A stretch of DNA of 64,000 bases from assembly GCA_963821095.1 (NCBI GenBank), contig CAWGCJ010000007.1:1-64000 (forward strand). Reading direction: 5' to 3'. The translations under genes were made by a program, and so were the position numbers. Under the pieces are notes generated by a model. The model did no database searches, was not told the origin of the DNA, and worked only from the letters and a program-made list of their open reading frames with translations. Positions within the stretch are counted from its first letter, which is position 1, and every line of letters starts with the position of its first letter. The stretch comes from CAVPHV01 sp963821095. Its GTDB lineage: Bacteria; Actinomycetota; Acidimicrobiia; Spongiisociales; UBA5794. This document shows positions 21,012 through 29,960 of the stretch, piece after piece.

Positions 21012-21053
21012 CTTGCGTACATAGCGGCCAATAGTGGCCGGAATGTACGCAAG
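21012..21053. repeat. Two-tier palindrome CTTGCGTACAT...ATGTACGCAAG
   Basis: Outer arms of 11 bp (21,012-21,022 and 21,043-21,053) are exact complements; inside them CGGCCA and TGGCCG pair again around ATAG. It sits 51 bases upstream of the hypothetical gene at 20,961 (minus) and upstream of the promoter for the helix-turn-helix gene (plus), i.e. in a divergent intergenic region. The arms differ from the TTTTGGCGGA family. Confidence 0.7.
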
Positions 21054-21103
21054 TTCGCTTTGGGCGCGTGCTATCGCGAAATACTCCAACGACCAAACGA
21101 AGA

Positions 21104-21132
21104 TTGCCATATATCTTCAATTCATATAAAAT
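21104..21132 (+). promoter_or_regulatory. Candidate sigma70-type promoter for the helix-turn-helix/Tad region
   Basis: TTGCCA (21,104-21,109) and TAAAAT (21,127-21,132) are 17 bases apart in the only AT-rich patch of this region, and the helix-turn-helix gene with its GAGGAG ribosome site follows 33 bases later. Confidence 0.4.
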
Positions 21133-21164
21133 ACCGTCGGTCGACTAGAGGAGGAGTAGGACGC

Positions 21165-21389
21165 ATGCCTATGGAGGACTATCCACAAGTCCTCGACACG
21201 GCGATGGTCGCCGAGATGCTGGGGATGAACGTCCAGGTGGTGCGCCGGATGGCCCGTGAGGGCTCGATCCCCGCCTACCGACTGCCCGGCGGGCGTTCGT
21301 TCCGGTTCTTCCGGGACGAGGTGCTCGACTGGTTGAAGAGCTACCCGGTGCAGGCGGAGGACGAAGCAACGGTCGAGGAACAAATCTAG
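21165..21389 (+). CDS. Small helix-turn-helix DNA-binding protein (MerR/excisionase-like)
   Basis: 74 residues. VLDTAMVAEMLGMNVQVVRR followed by PAYRLPGGRSFRF and EVLDWLKSY is the winged-helix pattern of the excisionase/MerR-N family (helix-turn-helix 17). A strong GAGGAG site precedes ATG at 21,165; a second ATG at 21,171 is possible. It ends 144 bases before cpaB and is the likely local regulator of the Tad operon, though it could equally be autonomous. It is too small for effector binding. Confidence 0.75.
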   Translation: MPMEDYPQVLDTAMVAEMLGMNVQVVRRMAREGSIPAYRLPGGRSFRFFRDEVLDWLKSYPVQAEDEATVEEQI

Positions 21390-21532
21390 GCACCCTAAGG
21401 AGAATCCTGGGTGGCCTCACGCGGTCGAGTGCCGTATGATGCCGCACAGATATCACGAGGAGTGACGGTGGGTCACACTCGGTGGTGAATACAGGGGTCG
21501 CCTCAGGGGAATCGGGGGAAGGTGGACCGGCG

Positions 21533-22288
21533 ATGACGCAGACGGCACAGCGGTCGGATACGTCGAATGATCACTACATGGTTGAGCCGACGCCAAAGCG
21601 GCGTTTGCTGAGCCGCCTGTCGCTTGGGCATCTAATCATGCTGATCAGCGGGCTCCTCGCGTTCTTGCTCGTCCTCGTGGTGCTGCGAGATCGTTCTGAA
21701 GTTGTCACCGTCGCCGTTGCCGCCGTTGACATCGAGGCAGGAACCACCCTCTCCGACCAAGACGTCACGATGGTCGAGCTGGGAAACGCCGACGATGCGC
21801 TGATCGCCTCCCTGCTCGATGAGAGCGAAGTTGGCACCGCGATCTCCGATCAATGGGTGGCGGCGCTGACCATCGTCCGTGGAACCGCGCTACGCGAAAG
21901 CGACTTCAGCCCGCAGCTCGCCAACACGGATCTGCGAGCCATGAGCATCGAGATCGATCCCGGCAACGCGGTCAACGGGGCCATTGGAGTCGGCGACCGC
22001 ATCGACGTCATCACTGTGCGCAAGGGCGTTGCCCGCTACGTCGTCTCCAACGCTGAAGTTGTAGCCGTCTCCGGTGCCGACTCCTCCATCTCCTCGAGCG
22101 GGTTTACGGTGACGATCGGCGTTGACGGGCCGACCAGCCTCCGGCTCGCCTCTGCCCTCAACCTCGGCGACATCGAAGTCGTCCGTTCCACGGGCGCAAC
22201 CCCGGCCGACCTCGACGATCTCTACAACCCGTATCAGCCCGACGGCGGTGAGCCCGAACCCGCCACTGCTGAGTCACCGGAGGGCTAG
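21533..22288 (+). CDS. cpaB: Flp pilus assembly protein CpaB (SAF domain)
   Basis: 251 residues from the ATG at 21,533; the frame is open back to a GTG at 21,482, which is an alternative. A membrane helix LIMLISGLLAFLLVLVVL (residues 32-50) is followed by a SAF domain (VAAVDIEAGTTLSDQDV, then SMEIDPGNAVNGAIGVGD-like residues). CpaB helps build the export channel or peptidoglycan link of the Tad secretion machine outside the membrane. A secretin-type CpaC is absent, as expected in bacteria without an outer membrane. It starts a run of at least nine tightly packed genes. Confidence 0.8.
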   Translation: MTQTAQRSDTSNDHYMVEPTPKRRLLSRLSLGHLIMLISGLLAFLLVLVVLRDRSEVVTVAVAAVDIEAGTTLSDQDVTMVELGNADDALIASLLDESEVGTAISDQWVAALTIVRGTALRESDFSPQLANTDLRAMSIEIDPGNAVNGAIGVGDRIDVITVRKGVARYVVSNAEVVAVSGADSSISSSGFTVTIGVDGPTSLRLASALNLGDIEVVRSTGATPADLDDLYNPYQPDGGEPEPATAESPEG

Positions 22289-22291
22289 TCG

Positions 22292-23521
22292 ATGCGGGAG
22301 CCCACCGTCGTTCTCTGCCATTCGACCCGAAGCTGGGCTCAGGATCTCCACTTCTTCCTGATGGACCACGGGGGCGCGGTGGTGCGCGGCTACGTGATGT
22401 CGGGCGAGGACGCCATGGCCGAGACCTACGACGTTCTGCTCGTTGACGATGTGACTTCCTTCCTCACCCGCCGCCTGGTCGGATCGCTCCAGGGCCGAGG
22501 CATCAAAATCGTTGGGATCTTCGACGCCGACGATGCCCACGGTGCCGGCAAGGCGCGGCTGCTCGAATTGGGCGTTGACGAGGCGGTTCCCTCGACCACG
22601 ACGTCTGCCGAGTTCGTACAGATCGTGGCCCGGTTGGCCGGCCCGCTGATCGACGACGATCTCGAACTGGCGGGCATTCTCGAAGAGTTGGGCGCCCGTC
22701 AGCCACGCCCCCCCGCCGCCGGCGCCTCCGACGATGGGCGGAGTCGGCCTGATCGAGGACGGATCATTGCCGTCGCCGCGGCCTCGGGCGGGGCGGGTGC
22801 CACCGAGGTTGCGGTTGCACTGGCCGGCGCATTGCGTGGTCACGGCAGGGCGACGGTGCTGGTCGACGCCGACGAACAGGCTCCCGCCGTCGCCCAACGA
22901 CTCGGACTGGGATTGCACCCCAACATCCGGACGGCAGTCGATGCCGTGCAGCACGGCAGCGGGGATCTGGAACACACGCTCACGCGCCATTCTGGGATGG
23001 GGATCGAGGTCCTTTGTGGTCTGCCCAATCCGCGCGACTGGTTTGAGTTGCGCGCCGGTGAGGTCGCTGAGGTCGTGCTCGAACTCTCACGCAGCCGGCC
23101 CCAGGTAGTGGTCAACGCCGGTCCCCGGGTCGATGACCTCCCCGATCTGGGTGGTCCGGCTCGGTTCGGCGTCACCCGGGCGGTGCTTGGGCTCTGCGAT
23201 GCCCTGGTCTTGGTCGGGGTGGCAACTCCGATCGGGGCGCGTCGCATCGTTGACTGGTTGGCCGACGCCCAAACGTTGTTGGCGGGCACGCCGGTCCACT
23301 TGTTCGTCAACCAGTACCCCGGTGGTTCGTTCGCCATCAGCGAACTCGAGGTCGAGCTACGCCGAACGATCTCGCCTGCCTCCGTGACGGTTGCGCCGTA
23401 CGACAAGAGGGTCGCCCGCGCCACGTGGGAGGGAGATCCTGTGGCGCGCGGTCCCTTCATGAAGTCGGTGAACCGCCTCGCCGAGGTGGTTGGTGTTCGG
23501 CCGAGGGCGGCTGCGAAGTGA
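22292..23521 (+). CDS. cpaE: CpaE/TadZ-like pilus assembly ATPase
   Basis: 409 residues. Residues 1-135 look like a degenerate receiver (REC-like) domain (VLLVDDVTSFL), typical for CpaE. The ParA/MinD-like domain begins near 150: IAVAAASGGAGATEVAVALA should be a P-loop but has SGGAGATE, lacking the conserved lysines of KGGxGKT. VLVDADEQAP and LCGLPNPRDW continue the family pattern. CpaE/TadZ places the Tad machine at a cell site. It begins 3 bases after cpaB, and its stop overlaps the GTG of cpaF. Confidence 0.8.
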   Translation: MREPTVVLCHSTRSWAQDLHFFLMDHGGAVVRGYVMSGEDAMAETYDVLLVDDVTSFLTRRLVGSLQGRGIKIVGIFDADDAHGAGKARLLELGVDEAVPSTTTSAEFVQIVARLAGPLIDDDLELAGILEELGARQPRPPAAGASDDGRSRPDRGRIIAVAAASGGAGATEVAVALAGALRGHGRATVLVDADEQAPAVAQRLGLGLHPNIRTAVDAVQHGSGDLEHTLTRHSGMGIEVLCGLPNPRDWFELRAGEVAEVVLELSRSRPQVVVNAGPRVDDLPDLGGPARFGVTRAVLGLCDALVLVGVATPIGARRIVDWLADAQTLLAGTPVHLFVNQYPGGSFAISELEVELRRTISPASVTVAPYDKRVARATWEGDPVARGPFMKSVNRLAEVVGVRPRAAAK

Positions 23522-24813
23522 CCACTCGAGCTGCCAGCGCCTACGAGTACATCCGGCGCCGTGCCCTGGAGCGGATCGAATCCGAGAAGCTCGACCCGGA
23601 GCGAGACGAGAGCGCCATCACCGGTGTTGTCGCTTCGTCGGTGGATGAGTACCAGGCCCTCGCCCACCAGGGCGCCGCCGGCTTGCGCACCCTGAAAGAC
23701 CCGTCCGAAATGGGCCGCAGAGTGATGCGATCAATCACCGGATTCGGGCCGCTGACGGATCTGTTTGTACGACCGGAGATCGAGGAGATCTTCATCGAGG
23801 GCGACAAGGTCACCTACATCGATGGTGAGGGACGCCTGCAATCGTTGATGTCGCCGACCACGCCGGAGGAGACCCTTCAAGTCATCGACCGGCTGCTCGG
23901 CGCAACGGACCGGCATCTCGATACGGCGTCACCCATTGTTCAGGCGAGGGTCCTCGACGACACGGCCCGCCTCACCGCGGTTATCCCCCCGATCTCGGAC
24001 CAGATTTCGGCGACGGTTCGGCGCTACGCCCTGCGGCGCGAGACGCTGCCGTTTCTGGTCGAGAAGGGGTCGATGTCGCCGCAGGCGGCGGGTTTCCTCT
24101 GGTCGGTGATGCAGGCATCGACCTCGGCACTCATCTCGGGACCACCCGGCTCCGGCAAGACGTCGTTGCTCGCCGCCATGCTCGATGCCTCACCGCCGAC
24201 TCACTGTGTGCGCTGTGTGGAAGAGGTTCGTGAGCTTCACGTGCCGCTGAGTCCGCACAGTTCCTACTACGAGGCACGTCCGCCGGGCCTCGACGATCGG
24301 GGTGAGATCTCGATGCGGGCGCTCGTGAAGCTGGTGCTGGCGATGCGTCCCGACCGGATCGTCGTTGGCGAGGTACGCGGCGCTGAGGCGTTCGAGCTCA
24401 CCCGGGCCGCCAACGCCGGATGTGGCTTCTGCTGCACCGTGCATGCCAACTCGGCACGCGACGCGCTCAATGCCATCGTGAACGCCGCGCTCATGGCCGG
24501 CGAGAACGTGACCGAGCAGATCGTGCGCAAGGTCTTCGCCGCCACGGTGGACTTTGTGGTCCACCTCGACCGCGACACGGTGGTTGCCGCCGGCGAGGGA
24601 ATGCGGCGCCAGACCATGGAGATCCTCGCCGTGGCTCCCGCCCTCACCGATGACTTCACCACCGAACCGATCTTCGTGCGCGAAGCCCTCGGCAAGCCAC
24701 TGGTGTGGACCGGGCAGCTGCCATCGGCTGCCGTGGTCGACCGGATCGAGGCCGCCATCGGGCACGAGTTCTCGCTGCGCGCCATCTGCGAAGGATCGGT
24801 TACGCCGCTGTGA
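23518..24813 (+). CDS. cpaF: Tad secretion ATPase CpaF/TadA
   Basis: 431 residues from GTG at 23,518, which overlaps the cpaE stop (GTGA). The N1 domain is followed by a Walker A GPPGSGKTS near residue 207, the Asp/His boxes DRGEISMRALVKLVLAMRPD, Walker B RIVVGEVRGAEAFEL and the arginine-rich C-terminal half. CpaF is the hexameric VirB11-type ATPase that powers Flp pilus assembly. Frame is open further upstream but those residues belong to cpaE. Confidence 0.9.
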   Translation: MTTRAASAYEYIRRRALERIESEKLDPERDESAITGVVASSVDEYQALAHQGAAGLRTLKDPSEMGRRVMRSITGFGPLTDLFVRPEIEEIFIEGDKVTYIDGEGRLQSLMSPTTPEETLQVIDRLLGATDRHLDTASPIVQARVLDDTARLTAVIPPISDQISATVRRYALRRETLPFLVEKGSMSPQAAGFLWSVMQASTSALISGPPGSGKTSLLAAMLDASPPTHCVRCVEEVRELHVPLSPHSSYYEARPPGLDDRGEISMRALVKLVLAMRPDRIVVGEVRGAEAFELTRAANAGCGFCCTVHANSARDALNAIVNAALMAGENVTEQIVRKVFAATVDFVVHLDRDTVVAAGEGMRRQTMEILAVAPALTDDFTTEPIFVREALGKPLVWTGQLPSAAVVDRIEAAIGHEFSLRAICEGSVTPL

Positions 24814-25694
24814 CGTTGCTCATTGCCCTGCTGACCGCTGTGTTCGCCTACTTCCTGGTCGGGTACGTGGTCGGGGCCGCTCCACAGCTTCGGTTCCGTG
24901 AAGACGACGGCGAGTTGAGCGCCGCCCAGGTGTGGCTGATCCAGGCCGGGCTCGACATCACACCGACGATGTTTCGGTTCTGGTCGTTCCTCCTCGGGGT
25001 GGTCACGTTTGTAGTCGGAACCGCCATCACTGGAGCGTTCTGGGTGGCGATTCCCCCGGCGATCGCCGCCATGTTCCTTCCGAAGTGGTTCTACGGTCGG
25101 CGCCGCATCAAGCGGCTCGGCGAAGTCCAGGAGGCCTGGCCCGATGGGCTGCGACATCTCGTAGCGTCGATCCGGAGTGGCATGTCGCTGCCGATGGCTC
25201 TCGAGGAACTGGCCGCTACCGGCCCTGACGGATTGCGCCAGGCGTTCGCTCGTTACCCGACGTTGGCACGGGTGTTTGGGGTGCGTCCCGCCCTCGAGGT
25301 GATCCGTGACGAGTTGGCCGATCCCACGACCGATCGCATCGTCGAGGTCTTGTTGCTGGCCCACGAGCGCGGCGGCCCGATGGTCCCCGACATCTTGCGC
25401 GACCTTGCCGAGGCAACGACGCAGGATCTGCGCACCGCTGAGGAGATCCGCACCAATGCGCTCGAACAGCGGCTCAACGCCCGCATCGTCTTTGTGATCC
25501 CGTGGTTCGTGCTCGTCCTGCTGACCGCCCGCCAGGGTCTGTATCGCGAGTTCTATCAGAGCCCGGCTGGGTTCCTCGTTGTTGCGTTTGCTGCGGTGCT
25601 CAGCCTCGGGGGTTCGCTCCTCGTGGCGCGCCTGGGGCGGGAAGAGGTCGAGGAGAGAGTCTTTGGTGGGTCGGCGCGAGGGGTGCAGCTGTGA
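24810..25694 (+). CDS. tadB: Tad inner-membrane platform protein TadB
   Basis: 294 residues from GTG at 24,810 (GTGA overlap with cpaF). Helices at residues 1-22, about 55-92, and 240-275 surround the cytoplasmic T2SSF domain containing EAWPDGLRHLVASIRSGMSL, the most conserved TadB block, and LAHERGGPMVPDILRDLA. It forms the platform with TadC that CpaF turns. Confidence 0.85.
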   Translation: MTLLIALLTAVFAYFLVGYVVGAAPQLRFREDDGELSAAQVWLIQAGLDITPTMFRFWSFLLGVVTFVVGTAITGAFWVAIPPAIAAMFLPKWFYGRRRIKRLGEVQEAWPDGLRHLVASIRSGMSLPMALEELAATGPDGLRQAFARYPTLARVFGVRPALEVIRDELADPTTDRIVEVLLLAHERGGPMVPDILRDLAEATTQDLRTAEEIRTNALEQRLNARIVFVIPWFVLVLLTARQGLYREFYQSPAGFLVVAFAAVLSLGGSLLVARLGREEVEERVFGGSARGVQL

Positions 25695-26650
25695 GCGGCA
25701 TCGTCGGTCTTCCGCTGCTTGCTGCGATCCTCGCCGGTGTTGCGGTCGCGCTGTTCGCCGCGATCTTGGTTCGTCCCCGGACCCGCCTGTCGAGCCGGTT
25801 TCGCCCATACACCGTGGTTTCCCGCAGCTTGTTGGGGCGGTCCGTCGAACTGGGCGCGGTTCACGCCACCAAGGACCAGACCACCTTCGTTCGCCTCTTT
25901 GGACCCCCGTTGTTCTCCGTGGCGAATCGGTTCGGCCGCCTGATCGACAACACCGGCGAAGAGGCGCTGCGGCGCAAGCTGCGTCAGGCGGCGATGCTCC
26001 AAGGGGTCCCGGCGGCCGACCGGGTGCAGGAGTACCGGGTCCGCCAGTTCCTCACTGCAGCCGGCGGTGGCGCCATCGGGTTCGTGCTCGGCGTGGTGCT
26101 GCAGATGTCGCCGATCTGGCTGCTGGTGCTGACGATTGCCGGACTTGCTGCGGGAGCCTCGTACTGGCGGGGCAGGCTGGACCGGGCCATCGAGGACCGC
26201 CGCAACCGAATGCGGATCGAGCTGTACACCGTCAACCAGTTGCTTGCGCTTCGGATCAGGGTGGGTGGCGGGGTCGTGTCTGCCGTTCGTCAACTGTCCG
26301 CACGGGGTCGCGGCGCCGTCGTCGATGAGTTGACCGAAGCGTTGCGACTCCACCAGAGCGGCATGCCGGCAAGCACTGCGTTTCGCCGGATCGCCGACCT
26401 CACGCCCGAGCCGCACGCCCGACGCTGCTACACCGTGCTGGCCACGGCCGATGAACGCGGCTCGGATCTGGCGGTGGCGCTGCTGGCGCTGAGCGAAGAC
26501 ATTCGCGACGACCGCCGCGAGGCGCTGCGGCGTCAAGCGACCCGGCGGCGGGCCACGATGCTGCTGCCGATCATTGGGATTCTCGCTCCGATTCTGATCC
26601 TCTTTGTGGCAGCGCCGCTGCCGTGGATCGTGTTCAAGGGTTTCGGATGA
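25691..26650 (+). CDS. tadC: Tad inner-membrane platform protein TadC
   Basis: 319 residues from GTG at 25,691 (GTGA overlap with tadB). Same T2SSF layout: an N-terminal helix, a helix pair near 115-155, NQLLALRIRVGGGVVSAVRQ, ATADERGSDLAVALLALSED and a C-terminal hydrophobic hairpin. With TadB it makes the membrane platform of the pilus. The Flp pilin gene follows. Confidence 0.85.
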   Translation: MSGIVGLPLLAAILAGVAVALFAAILVRPRTRLSSRFRPYTVVSRSLLGRSVELGAVHATKDQTTFVRLFGPPLFSVANRFGRLIDNTGEEALRRKLRQAAMLQGVPAADRVQEYRVRQFLTAAGGGAIGFVLGVVLQMSPIWLLVLTIAGLAAGASYWRGRLDRAIEDRRNRMRIELYTVNQLLALRIRVGGGVVSAVRQLSARGRGAVVDELTEALRLHQSGMPASTAFRRIADLTPEPHARRCYTVLATADERGSDLAVALLALSEDIRDDRREALRRQATRRRATMLLPIIGILAPILILFVAAPLPWIVFKGFG

Positions 26651-26685
26651 GATGGATGGAGATACACAACCATGTGGAGGTGGGT

Positions 26686-26895
26686 ATGAGCGATTGGATG
26701 CAACAGGGGGCAGCCCGGGCTCAAGCGTGGGACGCCGGCCGGCTTCAGGACGAAGACGGCTTCCAGACCGCCGAAGCGATCGGCATTGCGGCCGTGGGGC
26801 TTCTGGTCCTGGCTGCGATTCTCGGCGTGTTGCAGGTGCTCGGTGTCGACGTGATCAATTGGATCAGGGACACGTTCGGCATCCCGGGCGGGTAG
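26686..26895 (+). CDS. Flp-type pilin precursor
   Basis: 69 residues. After a short leader ending DEDG comes FQTAEAIGIAAVGLLVLAAI, a class III prepilin signature: cleavage after Gly and Glu at mature position 5, then a single hydrophobic helix and a 20-residue tail. ATG at 26,686 has a GGAGGT site just upstream and is preferred over ATG 26,647, which overlaps the tadC stop. It would be the major Flp pilus subunit, cut by a prepilin peptidase that is not encoded in this window. Confidence 0.75.
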   Translation: MSDWMQQGAARAQAWDAGRLQDEDGFQTAEAIGIAAVGLLVLAAILGVLQVLGVDVINWIRDTFGIPGG

Positions 26896-27272
26896 GAGAC
26901 CAGCACGGGTTCACCTCCGTGCAGTGGGCAATCATGATCTCGCTGGTCATGGTGTTCCTGGCTCTGATCACCAACGTCATCGCAATGCAGTACGGCCATG
27001 GCGCAGTCCGGGCGGCGGTTGATGAGGCGGCACGTTTTGGCGCGTCGCTTGGACACGACACGGCCGGGTGCGAAGCCAAGGCCGAGGAGATCCTGAGGGG
27101 CCGCGGTGGTCTGCTGCGCGGCCGGCTCGGCGACGGGGTGGTGATTCGCTGCACCGAGTCGGGAGGGGTGATGACGGCCACGGCGACCGGAGCGTTCGAG
27201 TGGTGGGCCGGCGGCTTGCCGAACGTGTCGTTCACCCTGGTTGGAGAGGCCGTGATCGAGGAGGCGCCGTGA
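26859..27272 (+). CDS. TadE-like minor pilin/pseudopilin
   Basis: About 137 residues. The mature part begins GFTSVQWAIMISLVMVFLAL, the TadE-like opening with a Gly-Phe cleavage point, then a helix and a globular C-terminus rich in RAAVDEAARFGA, which continues the helix in this family. No ATG precedes it: the nearest in-frame start is a TTG at 26,859, which overlaps the Flp gene by 37 bases, so the start is uncertain and the N-terminus could instead be mis-sequenced. Confidence 0.6.
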   Translation: MDQGHVRHPGRVGDQHGFTSVQWAIMISLVMVFLALITNVIAMQYGHGAVRAAVDEAARFGASLGHDTAGCEAKAEEILRGRGGLLRGRLGDGVVIRCTESGGVMTATATGAFEWWAGGLPNVSFTLVGEAVIEEAP

Positions 27273-27728
27273 GAACGGAGAGGACTCCCGCGGGTCGCGA
27301 TCAGCAGGGGTTTGCGGTGGTGGAGTGGACGATCGGGATCGGTCTGATCGTGCTGCCGGTTGCGGTGTTGGTTGCGTCGCTTGCCCCGTGGTTCCATCAA
27401 GCGTCGATGGCGCGCACGATGGCCCAGGAGGCCGCTCGAGTCTTGGTGCTGTCCGATGATTGGGAGGCGGGGTACCGAGCAGGCTGCAACGCTGGCTCGT
27501 CAGATTGCCCGGAACCACGGTGTCGACGACGCCGGATGGTGCGAGGGTGGCAGCGGCTGTGTGTCGGTGAGCTTTGACGGGGATTTGGTGCGCAGCGGCG
27601 AGGTCAGAGTGATTGTCAGTGTTCCGATGCAGGGCATCACGGTGCCGTTCATCGGTTCTGCCCTGGGGTTTCAGTGGTCGACCGACCACAGCGAACGGGT
27701 CGACGACTATCGGAGTTTCGAATCATGA
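27269..27728 (+). CDS. TadE/TadG-like pseudopilin, one frameshift
   Basis: Starts with GTG at 27,269, overlapping the preceding stop (GTGA). Leader RTERTPAGRDQQG then FAVVEWTIGIGLIVLPVAVL: a Gly-Phe cleavage motif with Glu at mature position 5, like the neighbours. The first 68 residues are in one frame; the rest, TEQAATLARQIARNHGVDD and a beta-rich end, are in another. The frame changes at GGGG near 27,473, where a three-base run would restore it, so a one-base insertion is likely. Correct product about 152 residues, ending at 27,728 with ATGA overlap to the next gene. Confidence 0.65.
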
Positions 27729-28192
27729 GCCCGGTGAACCGCCTCCGGTCCGACCAAGCTGGCTTCTCTGCACCGGTCCTGGTGTTGATGGTGGCGATGA
27801 TGCTGCTGATCATCGGGGGGTTGTCGGTGGATCTGTGGAGAGTGTTGGCGGAGCATCGTGATGTCGCAGGCCTGGTCGATGGAGCGGCAACGGCGGGAGC
27901 AACGGGTGTCGACACTGAGGCGATTCGGGCCGATCCGAATGCGCCGATCCGGCTCGACCCGGCCGAGGCGAGGGTACGGGCGTGCGACTACCTCGAGGTT
28001 CACGGCGGCTTGGCGCCCGGCTGTGCGGCGCCGGGGATAGGGGTGTCGGTCGTCGATGCGTCGATCACGATTCGATTGGAACGCGACGTCGATCTGACCT
28101 TGCTCCGCCTGGTTCAGGCGATATCCGGTGACACGGCGCCGATCAGTGTCGGCGCCGAGTCGACGGCAACGGCACTGCGCGGCACGCCGTGA
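27725..28192 (+). CDS. TadG-like secreted/membrane pilus protein
   Basis: 155 residues. Leader ending SDQAG precedes FSAPVLVLMVAMMLLIIGGL, a hydrophobic N-terminal helix of TadE/TadG type, but Val replaces Glu at mature position 5. The rest is a soluble domain with VDGAATAGATGVD and RVRACDYLEVHG, reading like the TadG family C-terminal strand region. ATG at 27,725 overlaps the preceding stop (ATGA). It is the fourth pilin-like gene in a row. A surface or tip role is inferred only from the operon. Confidence 0.6.
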   Translation: MSPVNRLRSDQAGFSAPVLVLMVAMMLLIIGGLSVDLWRVLAEHRDVAGLVDGAATAGATGVDTEAIRADPNAPIRLDPAEARVRACDYLEVHGGLAPGCAAPGIGVSVVDASITIRLERDVDLTLLRLVQAISGDTAPISVGAESTATALRGTP

Positions 28193-28206
28193 CCGGCCGG
28201 AGGTGA

Positions 28207-28883
28207 GTGGTGGAGCAACCGTGGCGCATCGGCCTCGCCGTGGTGGTCATCGCCGCGTTGGTCGGAGGGATCGTCTGGTTCAGTACCTCCTCGGGAGAGG
28301 ACCCGCCGACGGTGGCTCCCCCGTCGGCAACCACTACGACGACGGGGGGCGACGGTTCGCCGACGGCCGCTCCCGCGCCGACTCCCACGACGACTGGCTG
28401 CGATGGCGCGTCGACGCCGCTCCGCGCCAACGACGTCGTGTGAGCCCGTCGACGCCCACCACGGCGGCGCTGTCGCCGGAAGCCGCCGTCCTCGACGCCA
28501 TGGATCGTGCCTTGGCCGCATGGGGCGAGTTCGCGGTGACGGGAGACCTGACGCTGGTTGCGGGCTTCTTCGTTGTGCACGGCCCCCAACTCGAACAGCT
28601 CCGGGGCGAGGCGGCGGCGCTGTTGGCCGAGCCCCTGGGACCTCCGCCGTACGTATTCGAGGTGCACGATCCGGTGGTGACAATGGAGGACCCGGGCGAG
28701 GCGATCGTGGCCGCGCAGGTCGTGATGGCGAGGCCCGGCGAGCCACCCCAGGAGTTCGACTGGCGGATCCACCTGCACCAGACCGGCGACACCTGGCAAC
28801 TATGGACGGTGGAACCGGTGGAAGGCAGCGTGCTTGATCGTTGGGCTGAACGCGCCGATATCAGCCTCCAACAGCAAAGCTGA
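28207..28883 (+). CDS. Membrane-anchored protein with Thr/Pro-rich linker, one frameshift
   Basis: Starts at GTG 28,207 (GTG 28,210 also possible), 14 bases after the TadG-like gene. An N-terminal helix IGLAVVVIAALVGGIVWF (residues 8-25) is followed by a Thr/Pro/Gly linker, then, in another frame, a 130-residue globular domain (LSPEAAVLDAMDRALAAW, and PPQEFDWRIHLHQTGDTWQL). The shift lies between 28,380 and 28,440 inside the low-complexity linker. The globular domain resembles NTF2-like or nuclear-transport folds, but I cannot name it. It is probably the last gene of the pilus operon. Confidence 0.5.
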
Positions 28884-29960
28884 TGAGGCCCGAGAGCAGC
28901 GGCGCGGCAATCAGGACGGCGCTCTCGAAGGCGCCTTTGGCGTCGTGACCCAGATCGAGTTCATCAGCGAGTTCGCTCCGAGCCTTCAACTCTGCGAGGT
29001 ACTCGCCCGATAGCTCGTTCGGTATCGGTGCCGCCTTGTCACGGATGAGCCGACCGAGGTTCTCGACCGCAGCGTGGGCCGGCGCGTAGAGGGCGGCTAG
29101 GAATGCGGTGAACAGGGCGCCGAAATAGAGCACCGCTTCCGGGGCGGCGGCCCGTTCGGCGTCGAAGGCGACCACAGCGGCTCGGAGCTGGCCAGTTGCC
29201 AAGATCGCAATACCGATGAGGCCCCCCAGCGCTGCAAGGAAGCGCCGGGCGTAGCGGCGAAGCTCGAACAGGGCATCAACGTCCGCCCCTGTCGGAGGCG
29301 TGACAACCTGACGCTCGAGTGCCCGCTGCCATATCGCCATGAGGCCGAGAGCACCGAGGGGTACAACTGTGAGGAACCCAACCAGGGTTATCGCGAAGCA
29401 CGCGACCCCACTGGTGGCTGAGTGGCGACGTTGGCCCCTCAACCATGCCGAGAAGCAGGAGGATGGGAATCACACCGACTGAATAGCCAGCGCCGAGGCG
29501 GCCCCACCGAATCGGGCCGGCATTGCCAGCCCTGCTCACCGCCTGGACCCAGCCCCACAAGATGGGTGCAAACGCGAACCAGATTCCAACATTCGCGGCG
29601 AGGACGGGCGCGCCACGTCCGGTAGCCGACTGTGTCCGTGAAGGCCCTGCTCACGGCCGTGTCGCCGGTTCCGATCGTTGCAAGGGCATATCCGGCGAGG
29701 ATCCCCACGACCGCAAGCGCAAATGACACAATCAGCAGAGTAGGACTCGACCTCGCGATTGAATCCTCCGTTGGAATCTCAGCGGAGGCGGCAGTCTGGG
29801 CACTATCGCCCCGGCGTTGTTTCGCCACCGACGCTCCGATCGTTCCCTTGGCGATCTCCTCCCAGTGAACAACGGGGTCTGTGCTGCTGACTAGGGCATC
29901 ACGGCCCGTTCGACAGTCGATGCCCGACCGTTGCAGGCCACTCGATGGTGTGCTCGGCAA
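28861..29960 (-). pseudogene. Multi-helix membrane protein of unknown function, frameshifted
   Basis: The C-terminal frame (28861-29442, 193 residues) has four hydrophobic segments, e.g. GVACFAITLVGFLTVVPLG, and ends FESAVLIAAPLLSGLISFAVGG. The upstream frames supply another helix TLLIVSFALAVVGILAGYAL and LGAGYSVGVIPILLLLGMV. Stitching them gives about 340 residues, so at least two indels are present (near 29,590 and 29,450). No family recognised. Its end overlaps the end of the converging gene at 28,883 by 23 bases. The start is uncertain. Confidence 0.4.
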
